Positions 1 to 9,846 of a stretch of 32,110 nucleotides of DNA are shown piece by piece. The notes under the pieces were generated by a model. That model was not told the DNA's origin, made no database searches, and saw only the letters and a list, made by a program, of their open reading frames with translations. The DNA is taken from assembly GCF_020438995.1 (NCBI RefSeq), contig NZ_JAGQTN010000038.1, positions 1-32,110 on the forward strand, read 5' to 3'. Origin of the DNA: Gordonia sp. (in: high G+C Gram-positive bacteria) (GTDB lineage: Bacteria; Actinomycetota; Actinomycetes; Mycobacteriales; Mycobacteriaceae). Numbering within the stretch: position 1 is the stretch's first letter; each line of letters opens with the position of its first letter. Position numbers and translations under genes: made by a program.

Positions 1-1171
1 AATGCATGATCTCGGCACCCTCGGGGACGATGTCCTCGTACGGGTCGTCGAGCCAGCCCTCGGGCAGGGCGACCTTCGCCGGTGACCCCTGTCGGCCCCG
101 CGGGCCGTGGCCGTCGGTGGGGAACGGCGCGTCGGCGGGTAGCGCACCGACCAGCTCGCGCAGTTCGTCGAGGGTGGTCACCAGCGACATCCGCGAGCGG
201 ATCTCCGAACCGGCGGGGAATCCGCGCAAATACCACGCCACGTGTTTGCGGATCTCGCGGCAGCCCTTGAACTCGCCGCCGCCCTCCAGATGGTCGTAGT
301 GCGCGATGAGCAGCTCGCAGTGCCGGATGATGATGTCCGAGACCTGCCCGAGTGTCGGGGCCTGCGGTGCCGGCCGACCGTTCAGCAGCGCCGACAGCTC
401 GGCGAACAGCCACGGACGGCCCAGACAACCGCGCCCGATGACCACGCCGTCGCAGCCGGTGCGCTCCATCATCGCCACCGCGTCGATGGGTTCGAAGATG
501 TCGCCGTTACCGAGCACGGGGACGTCGGTGACGTGCTCCTTGAGCCGGGTGATCTCGTCCCAGTCGGCGGTGCCCGAGTATCGCTGCGACGCGGTCCGGG
601 CATGCAGCGCAACGGCTTTGGCGCCTTCGGCGGCGGCGATGCGGCCGGCGTCGAGATGGGTGCGGTGCTCGTCGTCGATGCCGATGCGGAACTTGACCGT
701 CACCGGGATGTCGGTGCCCTCGGTGGCGCGGACCGCGGCGGCGACGATGCGCTCGAACAGCTTGCGCTTGTAGGGGATCGCCGATCCGCCACCCTTGCGG
801 GTGACCTTGGGCACCGGGCAGCCGAAGTTCATGTCGATGTGGTCGGCGAGATTCTCGTCGACGATCATCTTGGCCGCGGCGTAGGTGTACTCCGGGTCGA
901 CGGTGTACAGCTGCATCGACCGCGGATTCTCCTCGGGGGCGAACGTGGTCATGTGCATCGTCACCGGATGCCGTTCGACGAGAGCGCGGGCGGTGACCAT
1001 CTCACACACGTACAACCCCGACACCGTGCCGGTACGTTCGAGCTCGAGTTCGCGGCACAGGGTGCGGAACGCGACGTTGGTGACACCGGCCATCGGGGCC
1101 AGCACGACGGGACTGGCGAGTTCGATGGAGCCGATGCGCAGGCGTTCGCGGGTGTCGAGTGCGGTGCTCAG
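1..1171 (-). CDS. dus: tRNA-dihydrouridine synthase (Dus family), 3' end cut by window
   Basis: Reduces uridine to dihydrouridine in the D-loop of tRNAs using FMN and NADPH. The reverse-strand translation begins with the FMN-barrel motif VVLAPMAGVTN and carries the family signature MNFGCPVPKVTRKGGGSA, whose cysteine is the catalytic acid. HARTASQRYSG and the phosphate-binding segments VLGNGDI and GVVIGRG follow. About 390 codons are visible and the frame is still open at base 2, so only the extreme C-terminus is missing. No ATG or GTG is well placed. The most plausible start is a CTG at 1171 that overlaps the TGA of the upstream desaturase (CTGA), with GGAGAAGAAGG just upstream as ribosome binding site, so the two genes are probably translationally coupled. 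The same gene order occurs in M. tuberculosis (Rv0823c after desA1). The family is certain; the start codon is inferred. Confidence 0.93.
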   Translation of the reverse strand, partial: MSTALDTRERLRIGSIELASPVVLAPMAGVTNVAFRTLCRELELERTGTVSGLYVCEMVTARALVERHPVTMHMTTFAPEENPRSMQLYTVDPEYTYAAAKMIVDENLADHIDMNFGCPVPKVTRKGGGSAIPYKRKLFERIVAAAVRATEGTDIPVTVKFRIGIDDEHRTHLDAGRIAAAEGAKAVALHARTASQRYSGTADWDEITRLKEHVTDVPVLGNGDIFEPIDAVAMMERTGCDGVVIGRGCLGRPWLFAELSALLNGRPAPQAPTLGQVSDIIIRHCELLIAHYDHLEGGGEFKGCREIRKHVAWYLRGFPAGSEIRSRMSLVTTLDELRELVGALPADAPFPTDGHGPRGRQGSPAKVALPEGWLDDPYEDIVPEGAEIMH

Positions 1172-2175
1172 GACGCCTTCTTCTCCTGCTGCTGCCGGGC
1201 TCGCTTGAGGGCTTCGCGGGCCAGTGAACGGTCGCGCATCTCCTCGAACTTGACGGTGTCGCGTTCGAGCTGTTCGAGGAACGAGGCGAGTTCCTCGCGG
1301 GTCTGCTCGCCCTCGGGACCGAAGTCGTCGCGGCCGAAGACGTCCCACTTGCGCAGCACCGGCATGATGACCTCGTCGAGGTGCTGGCGCAGGTCGTAGA
1401 TGCCGTGCTTGGCCATCAGCACGCCGTGCCGGCGGAAGTTGGGCATGCCGGCGCCCGGCATCTGGAAGTTGGTGACGACGTCGGTGACCGCGCGCAGCGT
1501 CTGGTCGGGGGCGATGTCCATGCCCGCACCGCAGATGTTGCGATAGAACTGCATGTGCAGGTTCTCGTCGGCAGCGATGCGTTGCAGCAGCTTGTCGGCG
1601 ATCGGATCGTTGCAGGCCTTGCCGGTGTTCTTGTGGCTGACGCGGGTGGCCAGCTCCTGGAACGTCACGTACGCGACCGACCGCAGGATGCCCATCTGGC
1701 CGGTGGGGGTGGTGAACTCGTCGATGCGGTCGCCGGCGGTCAGCTCGGGGGAGTAGCCGCTGGTCATGTGCAGCATGCGGGCCTGTTCGAGGGCCACCGG
1801 GTCGACGCCGCGGGTCACCACGAGGTAGTCGCGCATGGCGATGCCGTGCCGGTTCTCCTCGGCGGTCCAGCGGCCCACCCAGTAGCCCCACGCCGAGTCC
1901 ATCGAGAAGTTGTCGGCGATCACCCGGTGGTAGGACGGCAGATTGTCCTCGGTGAGCAGGTTGGTGATCATCGCGGCCTGGGCGACGTCGCTGAGTCGGG
2001 ACTGCTCGGGCTCGTAGTCGACACCGCCGAGCGCGGCGAAGTTACGGCCCTCGTCCCACGGCACGTAGTCGTGGGGATTCCAGTCCCGCGCCGCCTTCAG
2101 GTGGCGATTCACGTTGGCCTCGGCAACGGACTCCAGTTCTCGGAGGAGTTCCAATTGCGTCAGTTCACGAGTCAT
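1168..2175 (-). CDS. desA1: Acyl-ACP desaturase, DesA1 type
   Basis: A soluble di-iron stearoyl-ACP desaturase family protein of 335 residues that introduces a double bond into an ACP-bound acyl chain. In mycobacteria DesA1 acts in mycolic-acid and unsaturated fatty-acid synthesis. Both di-iron motifs are visible: EENRH (Glu106/107, His110) and DENLH (Glu204, His207), with further ligand candidates in TEDNLPSYH (Glu76) and TFQELATRVSH (Glu174). The ATG start is supported by GAAGGA a few bases upstream. A basic, glutamine-rich C-terminal tail overlaps the start of the Dus gene by 4 bases, so the two form one transcription unit. Length and neighbour match Rv0824c. DesA2 is the alternative paralogue, but the Dus neighbour favours DesA1. 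Confidence 0.92.
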   Translation of the reverse strand: MTRELTQLELLRELESVAEANVNRHLKAARDWNPHDYVPWDEGRNFAALGGVDYEPEQSRLSDVAQAAMITNLLTEDNLPSYHRVIADNFSMDSAWGYWVGRWTAEENRHGIAMRDYLVVTRGVDPVALEQARMLHMTSGYSPELTAGDRIDEFTTPTGQMGILRSVAYVTFQELATRVSHKNTGKACNDPIADKLLQRIAADENLHMQFYRNICGAGMDIAPDQTLRAVTDVVTNFQMPGAGMPNFRRHGVLMAKHGIYDLRQHLDEVIMPVLRKWDVFGRDDFGPEGEQTREELASFLEQLERDTVKFEEMRDRSLAREALKRARQQQEKKAS

Positions 2176-2314
2176 TACAGTCCTTCGGGCGGATCAGAGT
2201 GTGGGCCGGTCGGTGCCCTACCATACGGCACACTCGGGCGCACGCCCAAGTCCAGGTTACGGTTCCGTAGCCTGGGTGTCGGGTGCGTGCGATCCGCTTT
2301 CGAAGGGTCTGTTG

Positions 2315-2839
2315 TCAGCTTCGGCGCCGGAACATCGCCCCCGGCCCGGTCATCCATTCACGTGCCGCGTCGTCGAGAGTTCCCAGCTCCAGTGCCTTTT
2401 CGCACCAGCGCATCGCCGCGATCGCGAACTTGAGCGGGTTGTAGACGTCCTCCTCGCGGCTCCACAGGCCGTCGCCGGCGTAGGTGAGGATGGTGATGTT
2501 CGTCGCAGTGATGGCGGTGCCGTCGCCGGGGTCGCGCATCGGGTTGTCGACCTCGCAGATCACCCGGCCCCGTTCTTCGTCGACGACATGCCACAGCGAC
2601 GGATAGCCGGTCATGTGGCTACCGGGGAAGGCAGTCATCGTCCGCCAGATCCATTCGCGGATCTCCTCGCGGCCGTGCATGGTGCCCAGGGCATGTTCGA
2701 TGTAGTCGGCGTCGACGGTGAACTGCTCGGCGAACCGGTCCCAGTCGCGGCTGATCGCGATCTCGGCGACGGTCGCCTGGAATGCGGTGAATGCGGCGTC
2801 GAGTTCGGCGGCGGTGAATCGGGGCGAGGTGGATGTCAT
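2315..2839 (-). CDS. SnoaL-like / NTF2-fold protein
   Basis: A 174-residue protein with the pattern of the SnoaL-like cone fold: N-terminal helices (FTAFQATVAEIAISRDWDRF), then FTVDADYIEHALGTMHGREEI, a conserved core sequence of polyketide-cyclase/limonene-epoxide-hydrolase relatives, then beta-rich segments (YPSLWHVVDEERGRVICEVDN). The substrate cannot be predicted. The ATG at 2839 is preferred over a longer open frame because it begins directly before the domain and lies 8 bases inside a perfect 20-bp inverted repeat that looks like an operator. It is transcribed divergently from the WS/DGAT gene, so the two may share regulation. The family is likely; function is unknown. Confidence 0.8.
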   Translation of the reverse strand: MTSTSPRFTAAELDAAFTAFQATVAEIAISRDWDRFAEQFTVDADYIEHALGTMHGREEIREWIWRTMTAFPGSHMTGYPSLWHVVDEERGRVICEVDNPMRDPGDGTAITATNITILTYAGDGLWSREEDVYNPLKFAIAAMRWCEKALELGTLDDAAREWMTGPGAMFRRRS

Positions 2840-2846
2840 CGCCCAT

Positions 2847-2866
2847 AACCTAGCAAGCGCTAGGTT
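2847..2866. promoter_or_regulatory. Perfect inverted repeat, probable regulator operator
   Basis: Arms AACCTAGC (2847-2854) and GCTAGGTT (2859-2866) are perfectly complementary around the spacer AAGC. The site lies directly upstream of the SnoaL-like gene, in the divergent interval with the WS/DGAT gene. The size and the CAAGCG-type core resemble operators of TetR-family lipid-metabolism regulators in mycobacteria. No regulator gene is adjacent, so any controlling protein must act in trans. Confidence 0.55.
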
Positions 2867-3004
2867 GTTGTGGCGAGACCGTTTCAGTATCCCGCGATGG
2901 TCGGGGTCCGCAGTCTGCAATGATCGTGACGCGCCCGCTCGTCGGCGGTGTGCGATGGAAAACTGGCCCGGCGCCGTCCGGGTGTGATGGAGGTGCGCGG
3001 ACCG

Positions 3005-4402
3005 ATGGAACGTCTGAGCGGTTTGGATGCGTCGTTTCTGTACCTGGAGACCCGATCGCAGCTGATGCACGTGGTCGGTGTCATCGAGATCGACCCGTCG
3101 ACGATGCCCAACGGCTACTCGTTCCACGCGATGCGCGACGAGCTGAGCCGCCGCATCTCAGCGATGCCCAACTTCCGGCGCAAACTCGACAACTCGCTGC
3201 TCAACATCGACCACCCGGTGTGGGTCGAGGACGCCGACTTCGACATCGAGAAGCATGTGCGGCGCGTCGGCGTGCCCGCCCCCGGCGGCGAACGCGAGCT
3301 CACCGAACTGATCGGCCACATCGCCGGCCGCGAACTGCACCGCAGCAAACCGCTGTGGGAGATGTGGGTCATCGAGGGGATGTCCAACGGCAACGTGGCA
3401 GTGGTGCTGCGCATGCATCACGCCAACGTCGACGGCGTCACCAGCGCCGAGATGCTCTCGCAGCTGTGCACCATCACCCCCGAGCCGCCGCAGCTCGACG
3501 CCGACAAGATCAAGGAGACCGCGGGCGGCACATCGCGGCTGACGATGGCAGTCGGCGGGGCGCTGAACTTCGTGCAACGGCCGTTGGCGCTGGCCCGGCT
3601 GCTGCCCGGCACCGTCCAGGTGCCGATCGGCTGGGCCAAACGCGCACTCGAGGGTTCGGCGATGCCGCTGCCGTTCCAGGCTCCCGGCACGCCCTTCAAC
3701 GCTCCCATCACGCCGCACCGCTCGCTCGCGCTCACCCAGCTGCCACTCGACGACGTCAAACGCATCAAGAACAAGTACGGTGCCAAGATCAACGACGTGG
3801 TGCTGGCCATCGCCGCGGGCGCGTTGCGGACGTACCTGGACAATCACGGGGGTCTGCCGGACCGGCCGCTGGTGGCGATGGTGCCGGTGTCGGTGCACGG
3901 CACCGACGAGACCGCACTCGTCGAATCCGGGACCAACAAGGTCAGCGGCATGTTCACCCAGTTGGCCACCGACGTCGATGATCCGGTGGAACGCGTCGAC
4001 CGGGCTGCCGAACTGGCCCGGCGGTCCAAGGACCATCACGCTGACATCGACGCCAACATCCTGCGGGCGTGGGCTCAGTTCGCGCCCGGTGAGATCCTCC
4101 AGCAGCTGATGAAATCCTATGGTGGGCGCAAACTTTCGGCGCTGCACCCACCGGTGTTCAACGTCGTGGTGTCCAATGTTCCCGGTCCGCCGCTGCCGCT
4201 GTACTACCTCGGCGCGCGCGTGGTGGGCGTGTACCCGCTCGGCCCGATCTTCCACGGTCTCGGACTCAACATCAGCGTGTTCTCCGTCGACAAGTCCATC
4301 AACGTCGGCCTCCTCGCCTGTACCGAGTTGGTCCCCGAACTCGACAAGCTCGCCCACTCCTTCGAGGACGAACTCGCCAAACTCCTCGAAACCTGTGACT
4401 AG
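3005..4402 (+). CDS. Wax ester synthase / diacylglycerol acyltransferase (WS/DGAT)
   Basis: A 465-residue acyltransferase of the bacterial WS/DGAT (Tgs) family, which joins acyl-CoA to diacylglycerol or a fatty alcohol to make storage triacylglycerol or wax ester. It starts with the family hallmark [16 protein letters not shown] and has the catalytic motif HHANVDG (HHxxxDG, near residue 140). The C-terminal family motifs [11 protein letters not shown] and [10 protein letters not shown] are intact. ATG 3005 is chosen because the family begins exactly here and GGAGGT lies 10 bases upstream; an in-frame ATG at 2987 would add six residues. The stop codon shares a CTAG palindrome with the stop of the convergent nadE gene, so the two tails overlap by 3-4 bases. 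Actinomycetes carry many paralogues, so no specific tgs number is assigned. Confidence 0.92.
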   Translation: MERLSGLDASFLYLETRSQLMHVVGVIEIDPSTMPNGYSFHAMRDELSRRISAMPNFRRKLDNSLLNIDHPVWVEDADFDIEKHVRRVGVPAPGGERELTELIGHIAGRELHRSKPLWEMWVIEGMSNGNVAVVLRMHHANVDGVTSAEMLSQLCTITPEPPQLDADKIKETAGGTSRLTMAVGGALNFVQRPLALARLLPGTVQVPIGWAKRALEGSAMPLPFQAPGTPFNAPITPHRSLALTQLPLDDVKRIKNKYGAKINDVVLAIAAGALRTYLDNHGGLPDRPLVAMVPVSVHGTDETALVESGTNKVSGMFTQLATDVDDPVERVDRAAELARRSKDHHADIDANILRAWAQFAPGEILQQLMKSYGGRKLSALHPPVFNVVVSNVPGPPLPLYYLGARVVGVYPLGPIFHGLGLNISVFSVDKSINVGLLACTELVPELDKLAHSFEDELAKLLETCD

Positions 4403-6423
4403 CGGTTTTGCAGTTCGTCCAGCCAGGTGCGGGCGGAGACGTCGGACGGGGACCGCCAGTCCCCGCGTGGTGAGAGCGAGCCACCCGAACCGATCTTGGG
4501 GCCGTTGGGCATCGCGGTGCGTTTGAACTGCGCACCCATGAAGCGCCGCAGGAACTCGGCGAGCCAGTGCTCGATGGTGTCGTCGTCGTATTCGTTGCGA
4601 CGGTCGGCCGGCATCATCTCCGACCACGGGCCGCGGGTGCGATCACCCCAGGCGTGCCGGGCCAGGAATGCGACTTTGCTTGGGCGGTAACCGAATCGGG
4701 TGGTGTAGTAGAGGAAGAAGTCGTGTAGCTCGTACGGGCCGACGGTGTCCTCGGTGGACTGCACCGCGCCGTCCTCTCCCGGCGGGACGAGTTCGGGGGA
4801 GATGACGTCATCGAGGATCTCCGCCAGCGTCGTCGTGGTGCGCGTGGAATACTCGCCGGTGTCGATCATCCACCGGATCAGGTGCTGGATAAGGGTTTTG
4901 GGCACCGACGTGTTGACGTTGTAGTGCGACATCTGATCGCCGACACCGTAGGTGCACCAGCCCAGCGCCAGCTCCGAGAGATCGCCGGTACCCAGCACGA
5001 TCGCACCGTGATGATTGGCGAGCCGGAACAGATGTGAGGTCCGTTCGCCCGCTTGCACGTTCTCGAAGGTGATATCGAAAACCTTCTCGCCCTTGGCATA
5101 CGGATGGTCCAGGTCGGCGAGCATCTGTTCGCACGAGGGCCGGATGTCGAGTTCGGTACCCGACACACCGAGCGAATCCATCAGTTCGTGCGCCCGGCGC
5201 AGGGTGGCGCCGCCAGTGGCGAACCCCGGCATCGTGTAGGCGAGAATATTGGTGCGCGGCAACCCGATCCGGTCGAACGTGTCGACGGCCACGAGCAGTG
5301 CGAGCGTCGAGTCGAGCCCGCCGGACACGCCGATGACGATCTTCTGTAACCCGGTGGACCGCAACCGTTGTGCCAGACCCTGCACTTGGATGTTGCGGAC
5401 CTCGCGGCAGCGTTCGTCGCGGTCGGCGGTACCGGTGGGCACGAACGGGAACCGCGGCACCAGCCTGCGCAGGTCGTTGTCGGTGCCATCGAGGGCGCCG
5501 AAGGTGAAAGTGATGCGCCGCAACGGTTTCAGCTGTTCCCGGAAATCCCCGGCCTGGTCGCGCAGGCTGATCATCCGCAGCCGTTCCTGGCGCAGCCGGT
5601 CGAGGTCGATGTCGGCGGTGATAATCTGATCGGCCATCGAGAACTGCTCACTGCGGGCGAGGAGCGTACCGTTCTCGGTGATCAGCGCGTCGGCGTCCCA
5701 CGCGAGATCGGTGGTGGATTCGCCGTATCCGGCCGCCACATACAGATGCGCGGCGATGCAGCGGGCGGAATGCCCGGTGCACAACGACTTCCGGTAGCTC
5801 TCCTTGCCGACGGTGACCGGGCTGCCCGACAGATTCGCCAGCACCGTCGCACCCGCGAGCGACGCCCAGGTGCTCGGCGGGATCGCCACCCATCCGTCCT
5901 CGCAGATCTCCACATGCAACGCGAAGCCGGGCAGGTCGGTGGCCTCGAAGATGAGGTCGGCGCCGAACGGCACCGTCTGCCCGAGCACGGTGACGGTGTT
6001 GGTGACGGCGTCGCGGGCCGCGGAGAAGTACCGCTGTTCGTAGAACTCGCGATAGTTCGGCAGATACGACTTGGGCACCACCCCCAGCAGTTCGCCGTCG
6101 CGCAGCACCGCCGCGCAATTGAACAGCGCGTCACCGACATTCAGCGGCAACCCGACCGCCACTACCGGCCGCAATCCCCGGCTCGCCTCCAGTACCTGCG
6201 CCAACCCGGTCAGCGCGGCGTCGAGAATCGCGTCCTGCTGCACCAGGTCGTCGATGCTGTACCCGGTCAGCCCCAGCTCGGGGAACACCACCAGCGCGGT
6301 GTCTTGCTCAGCGGCCTCGCGCAGCAGTTCGACGGTGCGTTCGGCGTTGAATGCCGGATCGGCGGCCCGGATGACCGGCACCGCCCCGGCAACCCGGGCA
6401 AACCCATGTGAGTAAACAGACAC
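4399..6423 (-). CDS. nadE: Glutamine-dependent NAD+ synthetase
   Basis: Catalyses the last step of NAD+ synthesis, amidating nicotinic acid adenine dinucleotide with ammonia released from glutamine. The 674 residues show the two-domain actinobacterial form. An N-terminal nitrilase-type glutaminase has the triad Glu49 (VVFPELG), Lys118 ([13 protein letters not shown]) and Cys174 (VEICEDGW). A C-terminal synthetase has the ATP-binding SGGLDS at 367-372. Length and residue spacing match M. tuberculosis NadE. The start is a GTG with no clear ribosome binding site; TACGCT, a good -10 hexamer, ends 6 bases before it, so a leaderless transcript is likely. It converges on the WS/DGAT gene. Confidence 0.96.
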   Translation of the reverse strand: MSVYSHGFARVAGAVPVIRAADPAFNAERTVELLREAAEQDTALVVFPELGLTGYSIDDLVQQDAILDAALTGLAQVLEASRGLRPVVAVGLPLNVGDALFNCAAVLRDGELLGVVPKSYLPNYREFYEQRYFSAARDAVTNTVTVLGQTVPFGADLIFEATDLPGFALHVEICEDGWVAIPPSTWASLAGATVLANLSGSPVTVGKESYRKSLCTGHSARCIAAHLYVAAGYGESTTDLAWDADALITENGTLLARSEQFSMADQIITADIDLDRLRQERLRMISLRDQAGDFREQLKPLRRITFTFGALDGTDNDLRRLVPRFPFVPTGTADRDERCREVRNIQVQGLAQRLRSTGLQKIVIGVSGGLDSTLALLVAVDTFDRIGLPRTNILAYTMPGFATGGATLRRAHELMDSLGVSGTELDIRPSCEQMLADLDHPYAKGEKVFDITFENVQAGERTSHLFRLANHHGAIVLGTGDLSELALGWCTYGVGDQMSHYNVNTSVPKTLIQHLIRWMIDTGEYSTRTTTTLAEILDDVISPELVPPGEDGAVQSTEDTVGPYELHDFFLYYTTRFGYRPSKVAFLARHAWGDRTRGPWSEMMPADRRNEYDDDTIEHWLAEFLRRFMGAQFKRTAMPNGPKIGSGGSLSPRGDWRSPSDVSARTWLDELQNR

Positions 6424-6492
6424 GGATCGAGCGTAGCGGCAGACCGCCGCTGACCTTGCGGTTGAACCCGGAAACCGGGTCTGCCGGCAAAC
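6424..6492. terminator. Short intergenic interval with two small hairpins
   Basis: Between the MBL-fold gene (stop at 6493) and the nadE start lie two small stem-loops: AGCGGC/GCCGCT (6 bp, 5-base loop, about 6435-6451) and ACCCGG/CCGGGT around AAA (6466-6480). The second lies just after the MBL-fold stop on the minus strand and could end its transcript, but there is no U-run, so termination is only a suggestion. Confidence 0.35.
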
Positions 6493-7542
6493 TCAGGTGG
6501 CTGCCACCGACCAGCGTTGGGGGAGTTCGCCGTCGTGGGTGAGGATGCCGCGGGACTCCAGGACGGTGAGGTGGGCGTGGGTTTCTCGGGTGGCCATGCG
6601 TTGTAGGGGGAGGAGTAGGTCGTCGAAGGGGCGGGACCAGGACACCGAGCGGGCGATCTCCCAGGCGGTGATCTGGGGGTCCGCGGCGACGGCGGCGGCA
6701 ATCTCGTCGAAACGTTCCTCGTGATGGGACAGCAGAGTGGTGACTCGGTCGGCCAGGCCACGAAAACGGTATTCGTGCGACGGTAGTGCTTCGACGTCGG
6801 GGAGTTGTTCGGTGTGTGCGAGCGAGACGAGGTAGGCGGCGAGCGGGTCGGTCGGCTGGAAGATCGTGGTGGATACGTTGGGGCTGATCCGGGGGAGCAG
6901 GTGATCGCCGGTGAATACCGTTCCGGCGTCCTCGTCGAGAAAGCACAGGTGGCCGGGGGTGTGGCCGGGCGTCCACAAGGCTTTGACGTTCCAGCCGGGC
7001 AGGTTCAGCGGCGCGTGGTCGTCGAGTTCGACGTCGACGGTGCGGCCCTTGGGTAGGCGGGTGAAGTGCTGCATACCCGTTTCGGGGATGTCGGTGGGGG
7101 CGCCGAGACGGGCGAGTTGTTCTGTGGCCCAGTCTTGTTCGCGCTGGATCTCGGAGTCACTGCGAAAGCGCATGAACTTCGCGTCGTTGCTGTGCATCGC
7201 GAGGGTGAAGTCGGTGTGCTCCAGCAACCGGGGGACCAGCCCGAAATGGTCGGGATGCAGGTGGGTGATGGCGACGTAGCGGATCTCGCTGATGTCGTGG
7301 CCGGTGACGTGGATGCCGTCGACGAGGGCCCGCCACGACTCGTCGGTGTCCAGGCCGGTGTCGATGAGGGCCAGACCGTCGGGCAGGACCAGCGCGTAGA
7401 CGAGGGTGTAGCGCAGCGGCGACACGGGCATCGGGACCGGGATCGACCACAGGCCGGGACGGACCTCCTCGATGGGCGGCATGGTCTTGGCCAGCCACGC
7501 CTCGTGCTGGCTGTGACCGGTGATCTCGATCGTCGATGTCAT
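6493..7542 (-). CDS. MBL-fold metallohydrolase
   Basis: A 349-residue metallo-beta-lactamase-fold hydrolase. The zinc signature HLHPDH (His94, His96, Asp98, His99) is complete, followed by WTPGHTPGHLCF (third metal His) and FTGDHLL (bridging Asp). A C-terminal extension of about 100 residues resembles the winged-helix tail of glyoxalase-II/LACTB2-like MBL proteins (PSHEYRF then LSHHEERFDEI). The substrate is unknown; thioester or lactone hydrolysis is typical. The ATG start has an excellent AAGGAGG 5 bases upstream. It is divergent from the CaiB/BaiF gene, and the pair may act together on acyl-CoA metabolism, which is an inference. Confidence 0.88.
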   Translation of the reverse strand: MTSTIEITGHSQHEAWLAKTMPPIEEVRPGLWSIPVPMPVSPLRYTLVYALVLPDGLALIDTGLDTDESWRALVDGIHVTGHDISEIRYVAITHLHPDHFGLVPRLLEHTDFTLAMHSNDAKFMRFRSDSEIQREQDWATEQLARLGAPTDIPETGMQHFTRLPKGRTVDVELDDHAPLNLPGWNVKALWTPGHTPGHLCFLDEDAGTVFTGDHLLPRISPNVSTTIFQPTDPLAAYLVSLAHTEQLPDVEALPSHEYRFRGLADRVTTLLSHHEERFDEIAAAVAADPQITAWEIARSVSWSRPFDDLLLPLQRMATRETHAHLTVLESRGILTHDGELPQRWSVAAT

Positions 7543-7721
7543 CGTCGCCTCCTTCGAAGGACGCCCCGGGGCTGCACTTCCATGAGATCACAGTTCCCGA
7601 CAGGTGTTCGGGAAGGGTTACGATAACGAGCCGATGATGCGGTCCGCACAGCCCGGACGCCCCGGGCCGCGGGGGTGAGCCGGAATTGACCGGCCCCGGC
7701 ACCATCGGCGATCGTTGCGGA

Positions 7722-8873
7722 ATGGATCGAGAACAGGCCGGAACTCTGCCGCTGGACGGGATCACCGTCGTCACCCTCGAACAGGCCGTGGCCGCACCGC
7801 TGGCCACCCGGCACCTCGCCGACCTCGGTGCGCGCGTAGTCAAGGTCGAACGCCCCGACGGCGGCGACTTCGCCAGACGCTACGACGACGACGTGAATGG
7901 CGTTGCGTCCCACTTCGTCTGGCTCAACCGCGGCAAGGAATCGATCGCCCTCGACCTGCGCGACTCCGCCGACAATGCCCTGCTGCACAAGCTCATCGCC
8001 CGCGCGGACGTGTTTGTGCAGAACCTGGCACCCGGCGCCGCTGCCCGCCTCGGCTTCGGTGCCGACGAGCTGCGCGCCGGCCATCCGCGGCTGGTTGTGG
8101 TCGACCTGTCCGGATACGGTGACGACGGCCCGTATCGTGACCGCAAGGCCTACGACATGCTCATCCAGGCCGAAACCGGCCTCATCTCCGTCACCGGTAC
8201 CCCCGACGCCGCCGCGAAAACAGGTATCCCGGCCGCCGACATCGGCGCCGGACTGTATGTCCTCACCGCGGTACTGTCGGCGCTGGTCCGCAGGGGTGTC
8301 ACCGGCGAGGGCGCGGCCGTGTCGGTGTCGATGTTCGACGCCATGGCCGAATGGATGAGTCACCCGCTGTACATCCGGCTGTACGGCGACAGGCAGTTGC
8401 CGCGAGCCGGCGTCGGCCATGCGGCGATCGTGCCCTACGACCGGTACCCCACCGCCGACGGCGAGATCCTCATCGGGGTGCAGAACGAACGCGGCTGGGC
8501 GGCGTTGATGACCGATGTCCTGGGCCGTCCCGAACTGGTCGACGACCCGCGCTATGCCACCAACATCGCCCGGGTGGAAAGACGCGCCGAGGTCGACGCG
8601 CTGGTTACCGACGAAACCCGCAAGTACACCACCGACGACCTCGACGCACGCTTGGCCGCTGCGGGGGTTCCGGCCGCCGAGATCCGGGAACTCGATGGTC
8701 TGGCCGATCATCCGCAGCTGAGTGCCCGCGACCGCTGGCGCACCATCGGCACGGAGAAGGGCGACGTGCGTGCGATCCTGCCGCCGATGACGTTCGGCGA
8801 CGTCGAACTCGCCATGGGCGATGTGCCCGCACTGGGTGAGCACACCGAGAAGATCCGCGCCGAACTCGCCTGA
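7722..8873 (+). CDS. CaiB/BaiF family CoA-transferase (type III)
   Basis: A 383-residue class III CoA-transferase, which moves CoA between carboxylic acids through an aspartyl-CoA anhydride. The start of the fold (LPLDGITVVTLEQAVAAPL, then LGARVVKVERPDGGDFAR) and the motif YDMLIQAETGLISVTG, whose Asp is the catalytic residue in this family, are clear. The family tail VPAAEIRELDGLADHPQL is present. ATG 7722 is chosen; an in-frame TTG at 7686 would add 12 residues of non-family sequence. A TACGAT-like -10 near 7620 lies in the 179-base divergent interval with the MBL-fold gene. The acyl substrate cannot be told from sequence. Confidence 0.9.
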   Translation: MDREQAGTLPLDGITVVTLEQAVAAPLATRHLADLGARVVKVERPDGGDFARRYDDDVNGVASHFVWLNRGKESIALDLRDSADNALLHKLIARADVFVQNLAPGAAARLGFGADELRAGHPRLVVVDLSGYGDDGPYRDRKAYDMLIQAETGLISVTGTPDAAAKTGIPAADIGAGLYVLTAVLSALVRRGVTGEGAAVSVSMFDAMAEWMSHPLYIRLYGDRQLPRAGVGHAAIVPYDRYPTADGEILIGVQNERGWAALMTDVLGRPELVDDPRYATNIARVERRAEVDALVTDETRKYTTDDLDARLAAAGVPAAEIRELDGLADHPQLSARDRWRTIGTEKGDVRAILPPMTFGDVELAMGDVPALGEHTEKIRAELA

Positions 8874-8876
8874 CGG

Positions 8877-9740
8877 TTACTCCGGGGGCGGTCCGCCGAC
8901 CGGCCCGAACACGTAGGCACCCGACCGCAGGAAGGTGACCGGGGAACGTTCCGGCCCGCCGATGAGCGGGGCGAGTGCCTCCCGCAGCGCGACCCGCCAC
9001 CGCGCGGCGACGATCGGCTCGGTACGCCGCATCGACTCGATGTCGCCGGGCACCGGCACCACGACGGTCGCCGAGTCGGTGATCACCTCGGGTTTGCCCT
9101 GTGGGTGGTCGTGGTCCTGCAGGTCGACCGCGTACACGACACCCGGACCGCCCGGATCGACGACCGGCGGGTCGGGAACAGGAACGTCGAGCGGCCACGA
9201 CATGAACAGCCGGTCGCCGGCGGCGAGATCGGTTCCGTCGGGCCGATAGAAGTCGACGAGGTACTCCCGCGGCCGTGCACCGAGTTTGACCAGGTTGAAG
9301 TAGGCGTTGCGGGACACCAGCGGATCGAACGTCCAGGTGATCTCCGACAGTCCGCGATCGATGGCCCATTGGCGTTGATACAGCTTCAGCGCGCGGCCGA
9401 GGTTGTGTCCGCGGCCCAGGCGGGAGACCCCGGTGATGTGGCTGTGCAGCGTCGTGCCGACGGGCGCGCCGAAGAACCCGACGCTGCCGCCGGCGAGCAC
9501 ACCGTCGATGAACGCGCCCACGACATAGTTGCCGGTGTGCGACAGCGCCCGCAGCGAGTCGGTGTCGGTCACCCGGTTGCTGGGGTCCGGGCGCCACACG
9601 TCGTCGAAGACCTTGGCCAGCGTCGCGAGATCGTCGGAGTCGGTGAGTTCGCGGATCACGACGCGCTCGGTGGCGGGGGTGTCGTCGGACTGCGCGCCTG
9701 ATGTCTGCGCCGGTGCGGAGTCCGCGGGCGAAAGGGCCAT
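8877..9740 (-). CDS. GNAT-like predicted acetyltransferase
   Basis: About 287 residues resembling the COG3375-type predicted GNAT acyltransferases. VVIRELTDSDDLATLAKVF starts the fold, GNYVVGAFIDGVLAGGSVGF is the beta2-beta4 region, and HSHITGVSRLGRGHNLGRAL looks like the acetyl-CoA binding beta4/alpha3 segment (R-x-x-G-x-G/A loop). ITWTFDPLVSRNAYFNLVKLG is a characteristic conserved stretch of this subgroup. The open frame extends far upstream, but the sequence before MALSPADSA is low-complexity Pro/Arg/Thr and overlaps the divergent membrane-protein gene, so ATG 9740 is chosen; there is no strong ribosome binding site. It is convergent with the CaiB/BaiF gene, 3 bases apart. The substrate is unknown. 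Confidence 0.78.
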   Translation of the reverse strand: MALSPADSAPAQTSGAQSDDTPATERVVIRELTDSDDLATLAKVFDDVWRPDPSNRVTDTDSLRALSHTGNYVVGAFIDGVLAGGSVGFFGAPVGTTLHSHITGVSRLGRGHNLGRALKLYQRQWAIDRGLSEITWTFDPLVSRNAYFNLVKLGARPREYLVDFYRPDGTDLAAGDRLFMSWPLDVPVPDPPVVDPGGPGVVYAVDLQDHDHPQGKPEVITDSATVVVPVPGDIESMRRTEPIVAARWRVALREALAPLIGGPERSPVTFLRSGAYVFGPVGGPPPE

Positions 9741-9846
9741 ACCGTCGATTCTGTCATCTGTTCCCGGCGCCGGTGGCCGTTCCCGATTGCGGTGTGTCCG
9801 CGAACCGGACACGGGCGCGGGTGGCGGACGTGGGATGCTGTACCGC

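Noticed and set aside
3158-4627. Long minus-strand open frame over the WS/DGAT gene
   Set aside because: It is antisense to a clear WS/DGAT protein, its translation is Arg/His/Gly-rich without a fold, and it overlaps nadE. Typical high-GC shadow frame.
5368-6411. Long plus-strand open frame over nadE
   Set aside because: Antisense to an intact NAD+ synthetase with all catalytic residues. Codon-position GC bias of the real gene explains it.
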